This document shows positions 36,515-45,490 of a stretch of DNA of 64,000 bases, in pieces. Under the pieces are notes generated by a model. That model was not told where the DNA came from. It searched no databases and saw nothing but the letters and a program-made list of their open reading frames with translations. The stretch spans positions 620,001 through 684,000 of the forward strand of contig FNSS01000001.1 in assembly GCA_900104855.1 (NCBI GenBank). The letters are read 5' to 3'. The position numbers and the translations under genes were made by a program. This stretch comes from Rhizobiales bacterium GAS188. GTDB taxonomy: Bacteria; Pseudomonadota; Alphaproteobacteria; Rhizobiales; Beijerinckiaceae. Every line of letters begins with the position of its first letter. Within the stretch, counting starts at the first letter, position 1.

Positions 36515-36584
36515 TGCCGGTCGACCCCGGCGATGAAACGGCCGGCTGCCGCCGCTGCGAACTGGCCGCGGCGAGGACTCGGCA

Positions 36585-36610
36585 CCCGGCGGAACAGATC
36601 TTCCGCCGGG
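36585..36610. terminator. hairpin between convergent genes
   Basis: CCCGGCGGAA, a 6-base loop, then TTCCGCCGGG form a perfect 10-bp stem, between the end of the ClpP-like gene (36514) and the convergent CBS gene (stop at 36631). There is no T-tract on either side, so it is at best a bidirectional 3'-end structure. Confidence 0.45.
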
Positions 36611-36630
36611 CGAACGGCATCAGCGGCGCT

Positions 36631-37053
36631 TCAGTGGTGATGGGCCGAAACGCTCTTGACGCATTCGGACAACAGATCACCCGGCGCCGAACGGCCGAGG
36701 TCGCCGAGGCTCAGGATGCCGACCATCCGCTTGGTCTTGTTCATCACCGGCAACCTGCGAACCTTCAGCCCCTCCATATGCCGCACCGCTTTCGCGAGGT
36801 CATCGTCCTCGCGGCAGCAATGGATGCCAGGCGTCATCACGTCGCGCGCCGTCGCGCGGCGGGCATCGAAGCCGTCTTCCGCGAACCCTTTGCAGACGAT
36901 GTCGCGGTCGGTCACCATGCCGATCAGCCTGTCGTTCTCTCCGATCGGAATGGCGCCCACATCATGGGTGCGCATCAATTTCGCGAGCTCGGTCACAGGG
37001 GTCTCCGGACCGACCCATTCGACGCCTTTATGCATTGCGTCTTTGACTTTCAT
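36631..37053 (-). CDS. CBS-domain pair protein
   Basis: A 140-residue protein consisting of two CBS motifs and little else: MKVKDAMHKGVEWVGPETPV with VGAIPIGENDRLIGMVTDRDIV, then ARDVMTPGIHCCREDDDLAK with VRRLPVMNKTKRMVGILSLGDL. Stand-alone CBS pairs usually bind adenine nucleotides and regulate a partner; none is evident next to it. The ATG at 37053 is supported by a GGAGG seven bases upstream. The upstream open frame is without homology. Confidence 0.93.
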   Translation of the reverse strand: MKVKDAMHKGVEWVGPETPVTELAKLMRTHDVGAIPIGENDRLIGMVTDRDIVCKGFAEDGFDARRATARDVMTPGIHCCREDDDLAKAVRHMEGLKVRRLPVMNKTKRMVGILSLGDLGRSAPGDLLSECVKSVSAHHH

Positions 37054-37330
37054 GGCGGACCTCCATTGCTGGATTTGGGTGCACTCGATGGAACGCAGCA
37101 CCGCCCCCCGCCTCTGCGGTCGACTATACAACGGGTCGCGTCCTAATGCACGACGGCCTCGAGGTCGCAGGGCTAGGACTCGTCCGCCAGTGTTGCACCG
37201 CAACAGGCGGGAGCCTCCGACGATCGGATCCTGCCGAGGCAGGCATTTCGGCGATCGGACCGAGATGGATATCCCGCCGCAATGGCTTGACCTAAGACGA
37301 TTGCCTCGCAAGCATCACGGGACTCGCTGA

Positions 37331-38626
37331 ATGCGCATTTTGGTCGTCGGCGCCTACGGTCTGATCGGCACCTCTATCGTTTCGCGCCTGCTGGCGGAGG
37401 GCCATGATGTGGTCGGCGCCGGGCGAGACATCACGGCTGCGCGCCGACGTTTCCCCAAGGTGTTTTGGACGCATGCCGATCTGGGCACCACCTCGGTGGA
37501 AGAGTGGGCGTCGCTACTTCGACAAGTCGATGCCGTCGTCAACTGCGCGGGCGCGCTGCAAGACAGCCCGCGTGACGACCTGCGCGCCGTCCATGTGGAG
37601 GGGGTTCGAAGGCTCGCGGAAGCTTGCGGCATTGCCGGCATCTCCCGGTTCGTCCACCTGTCGGCAGCCGGCGTAACGGACGATCGAGCGACGGCGTTCA
37701 ACCGCACCAAATTCGCCGCCGAGGCCATTCTCAAGCGAGCGGATCTCGATTGGATCATCCTGCGCCCGGGCCTGGTCCTGGCGCCGGCAGCCTATGGCGG
37801 CACGGCCCTGCTGCGCGGGCTGGCGGCCTTTCCGTTCATTGTGCCCCTGGCTTACCCATCGAGCATTGTGCAGCTCGTCTCGGTAGAGGACGTGGCTGCG
37901 GCAGTCTCGCGCGCCCTCTCCGCGGATGCGCCGGTGCGGATCAGCGTCGACCTCGTTCACGCCGAGCCGGTGAGCCTTGCGATGTTGGTCCTCGAGCTCA
38001 GAAGCTGGCTTGGTCTACCGCAAGGTCGAATTTTGCACCTGCCGGCCGGAGTGGCGCAGATTGCCGCGAAGGCAACCGATGCGCTCGCCTGTCTCGGCTG
38101 GCGAAGCCCGATGCGCAGCGCCGCGCTCGAGCAGCTCCGGATGGGCGTTCGGGGCGATGCGAGCGAGGCGCATCGGACGCTTGGCTTGGAGCTGCGATCG
38201 CTGCGGGACATGCTGAACGGCTGGCCGGCTGGAGTACAGGAGCGGTGGTTCGCCAAATCCTACTTTCTGAAACCCGCGATCCTGGTGACGCTGTTCCTGT
38301 TCTGGTTCCTCTCGGGCTTGGTCAGCCTGCTCGTCAGCTTTCCCGAGGCTGTGTCCATCTTCACGGTTGCCGGCATTCCGCCACTCATAGCCAAGGTCGC
38401 CGTCGTGTCGGGCTCGATGGTCGATATGGCGTTGGCCGTGGCCGTCGGCTTCCGCAGATCGGCCTCTCCCGCACTCCAGGGGATGCTTCTGGTTTCCGCA
38501 GCATACTTGATCGTTGGCACGCTGCTGCGACCGGATTTGTGGCTCGATCCTCTTGGGCCGTTCCTCAAAACCATTCCGGCCGCGCTGCTTGCTGCATCGG
38601 CGCTGGCAATTCTGGATGAGCGATGA
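37331..38626 (+). CDS. SDR-like NAD(P)-binding protein fused to a DoxX-like membrane domain
   Basis: A 431-residue fusion. Residues 1-290 form an extended/atypical SDR Rossmann domain with GAYGLIG (8-14), NCAGALQDSPRDDL and the region AFNRTKFAAEAIL, where the usual YxxxK is replaced by a less canonical sequence (atypical SDR). Residues 300-431 contain about four transmembrane helices of the DoxX-like type (KPAILVTLFLFWFLSGLVSL, YLIVGTLLRPDLWLDPLGPF). It overlaps the DUF2269 gene by four bases (ATGA), so the two probably form a membrane complex. Substrate unknown. Confidence 0.88.
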   Translation: MRILVVGAYGLIGTSIVSRLLAEGHDVVGAGRDITAARRRFPKVFWTHADLGTTSVEEWASLLRQVDAVVNCAGALQDSPRDDLRAVHVEGVRRLAEACGIAGISRFVHLSAAGVTDDRATAFNRTKFAAEAILKRADLDWIILRPGLVLAPAAYGGTALLRGLAAFPFIVPLAYPSSIVQLVSVEDVAAAVSRALSADAPVRISVDLVHAEPVSLAMLVLELRSWLGLPQGRILHLPAGVAQIAAKATDALACLGWRSPMRSAALEQLRMGVRGDASEAHRTLGLELRSLRDMLNGWPAGVQERWFAKSYFLKPAILVTLFLFWFLSGLVSLLVSFPEAVSIFTVAGIPPLIAKVAVVSGSMVDMALAVAVGFRRSASPALQGMLLVSAAYLIVGTLLRPDLWLDPLGPFLKTIPAALLAASALAILDER

Positions 38627-39096
38627 TGGATGTCTATACGGTGCTCAGAGTGGTGCATGTGATCGGCGCGACCGTCTTGTTCGGCACAGGCGCCGGCATC
38701 GCTTTCTTCATGCTCATGGCCCATCGCACGCGCGACCCGGCCGTGATTGCCCACACCGCCGGCATCGTCGTCATCGCGGACACGATCTTCACCGCATCGG
38801 CCGTCATTTTGCAGCCCCTCACGGGAGCGGGGCTCGCGCGCTTGGCGGGCTTTCCGTTGCTGAGCGGCTGGGTCGGCCTCAGCTTGGTTCTCTATGTCGT
38901 GGCCGGTATGTTCTGGCTTCCGGTCGTCTGGATTCAGTTGCGGATGCGGGACCTGGCGCGCGCGGCGGTGCGCAGCTACCAGCCTCTGCCTCGTGCCTAT
39001 TTTCATCTCTTTCGGGTGTGGTTCGCCTTCGGCTTTCCCGCCTTCGCTGCCGTCGTCGGGATCATCTGGCTGATGGTTGCGAAGCCCGATCTGTAG
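38623..39096 (+). CDS. DUF2269 family membrane protein
   Basis: A 157-residue protein with four predicted transmembrane helices: VLRVVHVIGATVLFGTGAGI, TAGIVVIADTIFTASAVILQ, GWVGLSLVLYVVAGMFWLPV and FGFPAFAAVVGIIWLMV. This fits DUF2269 (predicted integral membrane protein, with early conserved His). It starts MMDVYTVLRVVHVIG and its ATG overlaps the stop of the SDR-DoxX gene, a pairing that recurs in proteobacteria as far as I know. Confidence 0.88.
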   Translation: MMDVYTVLRVVHVIGATVLFGTGAGIAFFMLMAHRTRDPAVIAHTAGIVVIADTIFTASAVILQPLTGAGLARLAGFPLLSGWVGLSLVLYVVAGMFWLPVVWIQLRMRDLARAAVRSYQPLPRAYFHLFRVWFAFGFPAFAAVVGIIWLMVAKPDL

Positions 39097-39275
39097 GCTC
39101 CCCCCGGCGCAAAAGCTGGGAAGCCGCGGGGATGAAGCAGAAAGCGTAGTGCAACCGGTGCGGCCTCCTGGGCCCTCGGTGTGATCGTCGCTGCGTCAGC
39201 CGAGGCGCGGCATGAGTTTGAATATGTGTGTGCTTTGCCATCCTTGGCTGCGTGGAAAAACGCTCCATCCATCTG

Positions 39276-39305
39276 TTGACACGTGCAAGACGGTCGGTCA
39301 TCTTG
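39276..39305 (+). promoter_or_regulatory. putative promoter with inverted-repeat operator before the TetR gene
   Basis: TTGACA (39276-39281) is a consensus -35; 17 bases later CATCTT (39299-39304) is a weak -10. The inverted repeat CAAGA-N10-TCTTG (39286-39305), with central GGTCGGTC, covers spacer and -10 and looks like a TetR-type operator, suggesting autorepression. The predicted transcript start falls at or next to the ATG at 39311. Confidence 0.5.
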
Positions 39306-39310
39306 CATTC

Positions 39311-39904
39311 ATGATAGCGCGAAGCAAGCGTACGGAAATCGTCGAACGCGGCCTTGATTTGGTCCATCGTGGTAGCTTTGCCAGTTCGGGTGTAGCCGCC
39401 ATCACTGCGGCTGCCGGCGCCCCAAAAGGTTCCTTTTACAATCATTTTGAAAGCAAGACGGCGTTCGGCATCGCTATCGTAGATCAATATTTCGACAATG
39501 TTCGCTCGACCTTAGGAAGTATACTTAGTGAAAATACCGATCAGCCGATCTTCGGAATTCGGCGGTATTTTTCGCTGTTACGGGAACTCGGAGCGCGCGA
39601 TCGCTATGCCAGAGGCTGCCTGATCGGCAACCTCGGCGCGGAATCGTCCTCAGCGGAGGACGCTATTCGTCTCCACCTCAATCGCCGCTTGGCGGAGTGG
39701 ACATCGATCCTTACAACCGCCGTAGCGGCAGCTCAGCGGGCCGGCGAGGCGCGGCGGGACGTGCCGGCTGCGGTTCTTGCCGCCATCTTGCTCGACGCCT
39801 GGCAGGGAGCCTTGCTGCGGGCGAAGGTCGAGCGCAAGCCGGCAGGCCTCGACGCTTTTCTGGATGTGCTTCTGCCGGCGCTTTTGGGACAAGCTTCAGC
39901 ATGA
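39311..39904 (+). CDS. TetR/AcrR family transcriptional regulator
   Basis: A 197-residue TetR-family repressor. The helix-turn-helix is in SSGVAAITAAAGAPKGSFYNHFESKTAFG (split: VAAITAAAGAPKGSFYNHF). The C-terminal ligand domain includes RYARGCLIGNLGAESSSAED and resembles the TetR_C_11/AcuR-like group, where GCL-x-x-N is common. The ATG at 39311 (MIARSKRTEIVERG) is chosen, since codons upstream run through the putative promoter. The tautomerase gene 121 bases downstream on the same strand is a candidate target. Confidence 0.92.
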   Translation: MIARSKRTEIVERGLDLVHRGSFASSGVAAITAAAGAPKGSFYNHFESKTAFGIAIVDQYFDNVRSTLGSILSENTDQPIFGIRRYFSLLRELGARDRYARGCLIGNLGAESSSAEDAIRLHLNRRLAEWTSILTTAVAAAQRAGEARRDVPAAVLAAILLDAWQGALLRAKVERKPAGLDAFLDVLLPALLGQASA

Positions 39905-40025
39905 GCCTGCTACGATCCGAGCGGGTGACATCACATTTCCGTCGAGTAGTCGGTCCCAACATCGATGTGAGAAGCTCGTCGCCAACGCCGGCGAGACGTT
40001 GACCTTGCACCAGAGGTAGGTATCC

Positions 40026-40451
40026 ATGCCTTACGTTCACGTAGCCCTGACGATCGGTCGCTCCGCGGATCAGAAGCGCTCGCTGATTCGCGCAATCACA
40101 GATTCCATAGTGCGAGTCCTGGAAGTGGGACCAAGAGACGTTCATGTGTTTCTCTGGGAATTCACCACCGAGAATGCTGGGGTGGCTGGCGAAGAGCCGG
40201 GTCCAACGACAATCAACGACGTGACCATCATCCTCAGGCAGGGACGCCATCTCGAAGTAAAGGCTTTGTTGATCAAAGACTTGACGGATACGATCGGGAA
40301 ACAGCTCGATATCCCATATGAGGATGTCCACATCATATTGTCGGAAGTGCCGGCCAGCAACATCGGTGAAGGTGGCGTACCGATGAAGTCGCCTGCACAG
40401 CCCGCATGGCATATGATCGGTCAGGCGGTCCCACAAACAGCGGCATCTTGA
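40026..40451 (+). CDS. fused tautomerase (4-oxalocrotonate tautomerase superfamily)
   Basis: A 141-residue protein made of two 4-OT-like halves. The first starts PYVHVALTIGRSADQKRSLI after Met1, so Pro2 can serve as the catalytic N-terminal proline. The second, from about residue 62 (TINDVTIILRQGRHLEVKAL), repeats the beta-alpha-beta pattern (LIKDLTDTIGKQLDIPYEDV, HIILSEVPASNIGEGG) but has no proline at its start, as in fused tautomerases with one active site. Substrate unknown; the TetR neighbour suggests inducible expression. Confidence 0.85.
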   Translation: MPYVHVALTIGRSADQKRSLIRAITDSIVRVLEVGPRDVHVFLWEFTTENAGVAGEEPGPTTINDVTIILRQGRHLEVKALLIKDLTDTIGKQLDIPYEDVHIILSEVPASNIGEGGVPMKSPAQPAWHMIGQAVPQTAAS

Positions 40452-40854
40452 TGTCCGTGCGGCGACCAAACGGCCCGCCTTCAGCCTGCGAGGAGACGAG
40501 CCTCTTCAACGGTACCAAAGACCGTTGCGTTCGCCTGAACCGCCGCCACCGAATTCCGGCAGGTCTTGGTGGACCGGATGTCGACGATGACTTGCCTCAG
40601 CGGCGATCGGGCGGGCGCCTCCGGCGCGCGGCCCTCTCCGCCGCCCTCGGGACGTTTCGGTCCCGATCACGCTCCCGAACGAGGGCGATCCACGATCACC
40701 GGCTAGTCACGCTCATCATCGGACACGACGTCGTGATGCTCGCTACGTAGGGCGTCGATTTCGTGTGCTGCCATAGCGGTCTTGGCCGGCGCCAACCGAA
40801 CCGCGGCTTGCCGTGTCCTACTCGGCAGCCATCAAAGCCGAACTGGGCCGAGCA
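40452..40854. other. intergenic region with a possible gene fragment on the minus strand
   Basis: No complete gene is convincing. On the minus strand a frame ending at a TGA at 40481-40483 reads VIVDIRSTKTCRNS, then VAAVQANATVFGTVEEARLLAG, which looks protein-like, but it has no ATG, GTG or TTG in its roughly 60-codon open stretch. It may be the decayed end of an older gene. Confidence 0.25.
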
Positions 40855-41064
40855 CTAAATGGACTTGAGGCTTCCGGCCGATTTCTTGCCGCTCTTTCGG
40901 TCATCTTCAAGTTCATAGCTGATTTTCTGGCCTTCTTGCAGGTCGCCCATCCCGGCCCGCTCAACTGCGGAAATATGGACGAAAACGTCCTGGCCGCCGC
41001 CATCGGGTTGAATGAAACCGAAGCCTTTTTGGGAATTGAACCACTTCACCGTGCCCGTAGCCAT
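40855..41064 (-). CDS. cold-shock protein (CspA family)
   Basis: A 69-residue single cold-shock domain that binds single-stranded RNA and DNA. RNP1 (KGFGFIQP) and RNP2 ([10 protein letters not shown]) are intact. The start [12 protein letters not shown] at 41064 is the family start; the frame extends 12 codons upstream into what is probably the 5' leader. It has a paralog at 62800-63009 in this window with the same length. Confidence 0.96.
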   Translation of the reverse strand: MATGTVKWFNSQKGFGFIQPDGGGQDVFVHISAVERAGMGDLQEGQKISYELEDDRKSGKKSAGSLKSI

Positions 41065-41210
41065 TTCGAAAATCCTGCCGTTGATGGAGGTTACTTCCAT
41101 AACTCGCGCCTGAGCTGCCGTCCATCATCAGGGGCCATGCACCCAAAAGACTCGCGTCAACCGCAGGTTGAAGCGTCGTTACGCTGCCGGCCGTCAGGCG
41201 GCTCGGCCCC

Positions 41211-41939
41211 TCAGTGGCGCAGGATCTTGCTCAGGAAGGCGCGGCTGCGCTCGGTCTTGGGGGCGGAGAAGAACTCCTCCGGTGTCCCGATCTCGACGAT
41301 GCTGCCCTGATCCATGAACACGACCCTCCGGGCGACCTTCCGCGCAAAGCCCATTTCGTGGGTCACCACCATCATGGTCATGCCCTCTTCGGCGACCGCG
41401 ACCATGACGTCCAGCACCTCGCTGATCATCTCGGGGTCGAGAGCCGAAGTCGGCTCGTCGAACAGCATGATCTTCGGGCGCATGCACAGGCTGCGGGCGA
41501 TAGCGACCCGCTGCTGCTGCCCCCCGGAAAGCTGGCTCGGATAGGCATCGAACTTGTCGGCGAGCCCGACCTTGGCCAGGAGCTCGCGCCCGGCGCGCTC
41601 CGCCTCGGCGCGTGGGGTGCCGCGCACATGGATCGGTGCGAGCGTGACGTTCTCGAGCGCAGTCTTGTGCGGGTAGAGGTTGAACTGCTGGAAGACGAAG
41701 CCGACCTCGGTGCGCAGCCGGGTCATATTGGTGCCTGGATCGCCGAGGCGCTGACCGTCCACCATCAGCTCCCCGGACTTGATCTTCTCCAGGCCGTTGA
41801 TGCAGCGGATCAGCGTGCTCTTGCCGGAACCGCTCGGACCGCACACGACCACCACCTCGCTCGGAAGCACGCCGAGCGTGACATCCCGGAGCACGTGGAG
41901 CGTGCCGAACCATTTGTTGACGCCACGAAACTCGATCAC
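41211..41939 (-). CDS. polar amino acid ABC transporter ATP-binding protein (GlnQ type)
   Basis: A 242-residue ABC ATPase of the polar amino acid uptake family. Walker [11 protein letters not shown]-loop FQQFNLYPH, signature [15 protein letters not shown], Walker [15 protein letters not shown] and switch [10 protein letters not shown] are intact. A GTG at 41939 (M)[11 protein letters not shown] is preferred because GGAAGG stands upstream; an earlier GTG at 41963 would add eight residues. It is the last gene of an operon that also encodes two permeases and a binding protein, here downstream of an Lrp regulator and a dehydrogenase. Confidence 0.94.
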   Translation of the reverse strand: MIEFRGVNKWFGTLHVLRDVTLGVLPSEVVVVCGPSGSGKSTLIRCINGLEKIKSGELMVDGQRLGDPGTNMTRLRTEVGFVFQQFNLYPHKTALENVTLAPIHVRGTPRAEAERAGRELLAKVGLADKFDAYPSQLSGGQQQRVAIARSLCMRPKIMLFDEPTSALDPEMISEVLDVMVAVAEEGMTMMVVTHEMGFARKVARRVVFMDQGSIVEIGTPEEFFSAPKTERSRAFLSKILRH

Positions 41940-41976
41940 GCTCTGCTGCCTTCCTCGATGCACGATCTTCGCGTCT

Positions 41977-42651
41977 TCACAGCTGGACCTCGGCCTGAGC
42001 GGCGCTCATGCGGCTCTCGAGCCGGCGGGCGAGCGCGATGAGCGGATAGCAGACGACGAAATAGCCAAGACCCACGATCCCGAAGACCAGGAGCCCATTG
42101 GGCACAAGCTGCACCACGAGCCAGCCGACCCGGGTGAGGTCGGTCAGCCCGATCGCGGACACGACGGAGGAATCCTTGATGAGGAGCACGTATTGGCCGA
42201 CCAGCGGCGGCAGGATGATGCGCATCGCCTGGGGCAGCACCACATGCCTCATCTGCCGCCATCGCGACAAGCCGGAGGCTAAGGCCGCCTCCACCTGCCC
42301 CCTGGGCACAGCGCCGATGCCGCCCGCGACGATCTCGCAGATGAAGCAGGCCGCAAGGTTGCTCAGCGCGATGACGCTGGCGCTGAACGCCTCGAGCTCG
42401 ATGCCGAACTCCGGCAGGATGAAGAAGATCAGGAAGATCTGCACCAGGAACGGTGTTCCCCGGATGAGGTCGACCCACACGCCGATCGCCAGGCTCACCG
42501 GGCGGTAGCTGCCTGCCCTCAGCATCCCCATCGCGAAGCCGATCAGCGATCCGGCGAGGAGGCCGATCAGCGACACCGCCACGGTCGTGCCGAGACCGCG
42601 GAGCGCCAGGGGGTAGCTCGAGACGACGCTCTGGAGCTGCTGCCAGATCAT
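41977..42651 (-). CDS. amino acid ABC transporter permease 1
   Basis: A 224-residue inner-membrane permease with about five helices. Starts [20 protein letters not shown]. The EAA loop that docks on the ATPase is in [20 protein letters not shown], and the helix before it, [20 protein letters not shown], is typical of His/Glu/Gln/Arg/opine permeases. It is 11 bases downstream of permease 2, and the pair probably forms a heterodimeric channel. Confidence 0.93.
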   Translation of the reverse strand: MIWQQLQSVVSSYPLALRGLGTTVAVSLIGLLAGSLIGFAMGMLRAGSYRPVSLAIGVWVDLIRGTPFLVQIFLIFFILPEFGIELEAFSASVIALSNLAACFICEIVAGGIGAVPRGQVEAALASGLSRWRQMRHVVLPQAMRIILPPLVGQYVLLIKDSSVVSAIGLTDLTRVGWLVVQLVPNGLLVFGIVGLGYFVVCYPLIALARRLESRMSAAQAEVQL

Positions 42652-42662
42652 GCGCGGATATC

Positions 42663-43331
42663 CTACCGCGCCGGCTGGAGGCCGAGCCGCAGCAGCGACA
42701 GCGACGCCAGTCCCTTCAGGCCGTAATAAAGAACGAGGTAGCACGCGGCGGTGGTGAGGAAAGCTTCCGCCGGCATGAAGCGGTCGGACGCGAGGAGTTG
42801 CCCGGCGCGCGTCAGCTCGGCGACGGCGATGAGCGAGAGCAGCGCGGAGTCCTTGACCAGCACGATCGCCTGACCGAGCAGCGGCGGGATCGTTACCCTG
42901 AAGGCCTGCGGCAGGATGACGAGGCGCATACGCTGGGGATAGGTCATGCCCGAGGAGATGCCGGCCTCCACCTGCCCGCGCGGGATGGACAGAATGCCCG
43001 CCCGGATGATCTCGGCCACATAGGCCCCACTGTTGAGCGAAAGGGCCAGGATGCCGACAAGGCGTTCGGGCAGGACGATGCCGAGCCGAGGCAGCCCGAA
43101 ATACAGAAAATAGAGCTGCGCCAGCAGCGGCGTGGCGCGGATCGCGTCGATGAAGACCGTCGCCGGGGCACGCAGGAGCCTGGCGCGCTGCAGCTTCATG
43201 GCGCAGGCGATGATCCCGACCGCCACGGCCCCGGCGAACGCGATCATGGACAGCCACAGCGTCGCCAAGAGTCCATATCCGAACTCGGGCATGGATTCGA
43301 GGATGACGCGGAAGCTGAAATTGCCGAGCAT
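42663..43331 (-). CDS. amino acid ABC transporter permease 2
   Basis: A 222-residue permease of the same family as its downstream neighbour: FIDAIRATPLLAQLYFLYFG and the EAA loop EAGISSGMTYPQRMRLVILP. Starts MLGNFSFRVILESMPEFG at 43331. A perfect 10-bp hairpin lies in the 72-base gap between the binding-protein gene and this one. Confidence 0.93.
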   Translation of the reverse strand: MLGNFSFRVILESMPEFGYGLLATLWLSMIAFAGAVAVGIIACAMKLQRARLLRAPATVFIDAIRATPLLAQLYFLYFGLPRLGIVLPERLVGILALSLNSGAYVAEIIRAGILSIPRGQVEAGISSGMTYPQRMRLVILPQAFRVTIPPLLGQAIVLVKDSALLSLIAVAELTRAGQLLASDRFMPAEAFLTTAACYLVLYYGLKGLASLSLLRLGLQPAR

Positions 43332-43352
43332 GTTGCGGCGACCTTTGCCCAA

Positions 43353-43382
43353 GATCCGCGCGCCACGAGGGTCGCGCGGATC
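43353..43382 (-). terminator. intercistronic hairpin after the binding-protein gene
   Basis: GATCCGCGCG, a 10-base loop, then CGCGCGGATC form a perfect 10-bp stem. It lies between the binding-protein stop (43404) and permease start (43331), with no T-tract. Such structures often protect the 5' mRNA segment or partly terminate, so that the binding protein is made in excess; that is inference here. Confidence 0.55.
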
Positions 43383-43403
43383 TGCCGGGAACCGTCGTTT
43401 CGG

Positions 43404-44198
43404 TCAGTGATCCTTCTTCCAGTCGTCCGAATTGACCCAGTAATCGAGGTTCTTCTTGAGGCGGCCGTCGAGCGTCGCTTGATCGAGGAAGAGGTTCATC
43501 CAGATCAGCAGGTCCTGCGAATCATACCGGACGGCGAAAGCGAGCGGCTCCTTGGAGAGCATCTGCGGCATGACCGTGAAGGTCCCGGCCGGATAGGCGG
43601 CCGACTGACCGGTCACGGCCGAAACGTCGTTGACGCCGCAATCGGCCTGCCCGTTGTTCACCGCGTCGAGCAGAAGCGGGCCACCGCCCTTGTAGCTCTT
43701 GATTTCACCTTTCGGGAGGGCGGCCTTGGCCTCCTTCTCGCCCGTCGCGCCGAGCAGCACGGCGATCCGAGTACCGGGGGCCTTGCAATCCTCGGTCGAA
43801 TTGAACTTGCCGCCCGCCTTGGTGAAGACGACGCTGCCCGTGTACATGAACGGCTTCGTGAAACCGACTTTCATGGCCCGGGCCAAGGTCGGGGTCATAT
43901 CGCCGACCAAAAGGTCTGCCTTACCCGACAGAAGCGCCGGGATCAGGCCGTCCCAGTCGAAGTTCAGAAAGTTGATCTTCACCCCCATTTCCTTGGCCAT
44001 GAGCTCGGCCAGCTCGACTGAGCTGCCGGTCCGCGCCCCGGTCTTGTCGACCATCGAAAAAGGCGGCCCCTGCGTCTGGACCGCAACACGCAGCTCGCCG
44101 CGCTTGGTGATTTCGTCGAGCGTTCCGGCCTTCGCGCCCACGGCGCCGGCCACATGCAGGAGCGCAACTCCTGCGACGAGCAATTTGGCAATCTTCAT
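43404..44198 (-). CDS. amino acid ABC transporter periplasmic binding protein
   Basis: A 264-residue family 3 solute-binding protein. Signal peptide MKIAKLLVAGVALLHVAGAV with cleavage near AKA|GT (residues 21-23). The family N-terminus LDEITKRGELRVAVQTQGPP and VELAELMAKEMGVKINFLNF are clear, and FDWDGLIPALLSGKADLLVG is the usual ligand-loop region. The ATG at 44198 has GGAGG upstream. Ligand specificity is unknown; neighbouring genes suggest a basic amino acid or opine-like compound. Confidence 0.92.
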   Translation of the reverse strand: MKIAKLLVAGVALLHVAGAVGAKAGTLDEITKRGELRVAVQTQGPPFSMVDKTGARTGSSVELAELMAKEMGVKINFLNFDWDGLIPALLSGKADLLVGDMTPTLARAMKVGFTKPFMYTGSVVFTKAGGKFNSTEDCKAPGTRIAVLLGATGEKEAKAALPKGEIKSYKGGGPLLLDAVNNGQADCGVNDVSAVTGQSAAYPAGTFTVMPQMLSKEPLAFAVRYDSQDLLIWMNLFLDQATLDGRLKKNLDYWVNSDDWKKDH

Positions 44199-44317
44199 TC
44201 GACGTTCCTCCTTCTCGATATCCTGCTTCTCAATATCCTGCCCCTTTCGGGCACTGCTTGGGGCGGCGCCCGCGACCTTGCCGATCGCGGCCGATTTCCC
44301 GAAGATCATCGTCTCGC

Positions 44318-45490
44318 TTAAGGGTCCCAGGTCGTCGTGTCGGACACCTGGATGCCGCGCTTGGCCAGTTCCGAAAAGAATGGGCCGTCGGGCACGTGCA
44401 TCAATGGATTGAGCAAGCCCGAGCCCGCGACCTCGCCGCGCACCAGCATCTGCGCCACGACGCTCGCCGGGCACCCGACGCCGATGCTCATGCCGAACAG
44501 GCCCGAGACGAGGTCACGCTCGATGACGAGGTCGGAGGTCACTGTCTTGCGACGACCGCCCTTCACGCCGCGGAAAACGTTGCGCATCACGCACAGATCC
44601 TTCTCGGCCGCGCCATATTGCAGCTGCGGGCCGAGCAGCCGGCCGAGGAACTCCCGCGGGCTCACCTTTCCAAGCAAGCCCGGCACCGGCTCTTCCGATA
44701 GGAAGCCGAGCTCTTTCAACGGATTCCAGAAGGCGGACCACCCCGGCCAGCGCAGGGTGTAGCGGCCGGTGCGCTGCAGCGTTCCGGCGACGCCGAGCAT
44801 CTCGGCATAGCGGACCGCGTCGCCGTTCGGCACCGCCTCCAACCTGCCGAGCCCATCCACCTCGATCTCATGGATGAACGGGTTGTTGTGTTGTTGCCGG
44901 GCCGGGATCTGGACGGGCTCGCCTTGCTCGAGAAGGACCGAGTCGCGGTTCTGGCTCATCAGAACCATGTCGAAGTTCCAGCTGACCTTGTAGGATAGCG
45001 GCTCCGTCCGGGCTTTCGGCTCCGGGATGCCGCCGCAGTAGGAATCGATCACCATGACGCTGTCGAACTGCCGCGCGGCGCGCCGGTAGAGCACGAGGTC
45101 GATGCCGGGATCGAGACCGCACTCGGTCATCACGGAGATCCCCGCGGCCTCCGCCGCCGGCGCGAGATCCTTGACGGACTTGGCGTAGTTGGTGGTGACG
45201 ATCGGCGTGCGCGTCTCGATCGCCGCGAGAACCGCCTCGCGCATCAAAGGCAGCGGCATGAGATCGATGGCAACATCCACATCCCGCATGACGTCCGCAA
45301 GGGCTTGGCGCATCGGCCCCTCGGGAACGACGAGGCGCACGCTGCCCGGATCGACAAGGCCCGCAAGCCGGCTGAGGCCGTCGGGCGCCGTGTCCACGCA
45401 GACGATCTCCTCGACGCCGGCGCTGTTGGCCAGATCAGCGATCGCCGCCCGCCCCTGCAGGCCCAGGCCTCCGAGAACGGCAACCTTCAC
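44318..45490 (-). CDS. saccharopine dehydrogenase-like oxidoreductase
   Basis: A 390-residue protein with the saccharopine dehydrogenase fold: Rossmann start VKVAVLGGLGLQGRAAIADL with GGLGLQG as dinucleotide loop, EIVCVDTAPDGLSRLAGLVD, and the SDH C-terminal region with ECGLDPGIDLVLYRRAAR. Related proteins include carboxynorspermidine and homospermidine-type enzymes and true saccharopine dehydrogenases; I cannot choose among them. Start is a GTG at 45490 overlapping the lrp stop (GTGA). Linked transport genes suggest catabolism of an imported amino acid. Confidence 0.88.
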   Translation of the reverse strand: MKVAVLGGLGLQGRAAIADLANSAGVEEIVCVDTAPDGLSRLAGLVDPGSVRLVVPEGPMRQALADVMRDVDVAIDLMPLPLMREAVLAAIETRTPIVTTNYAKSVKDLAPAAEAAGISVMTECGLDPGIDLVLYRRAARQFDSVMVIDSYCGGIPEPKARTEPLSYKVSWNFDMVLMSQNRDSVLLEQGEPVQIPARQQHNNPFIHEIEVDGLGRLEAVPNGDAVRYAEMLGVAGTLQRTGRYTLRWPGWSAFWNPLKELGFLSEEPVPGLLGKVSPREFLGRLLGPQLQYGAAEKDLCVMRNVFRGVKGGRRKTVTSDLVIERDLVSGLFGMSIGVGCPASVVAQMLVRGEVAGSGLLNPLMHVPDGPFFSELAKRGIQVSDTTTWDP

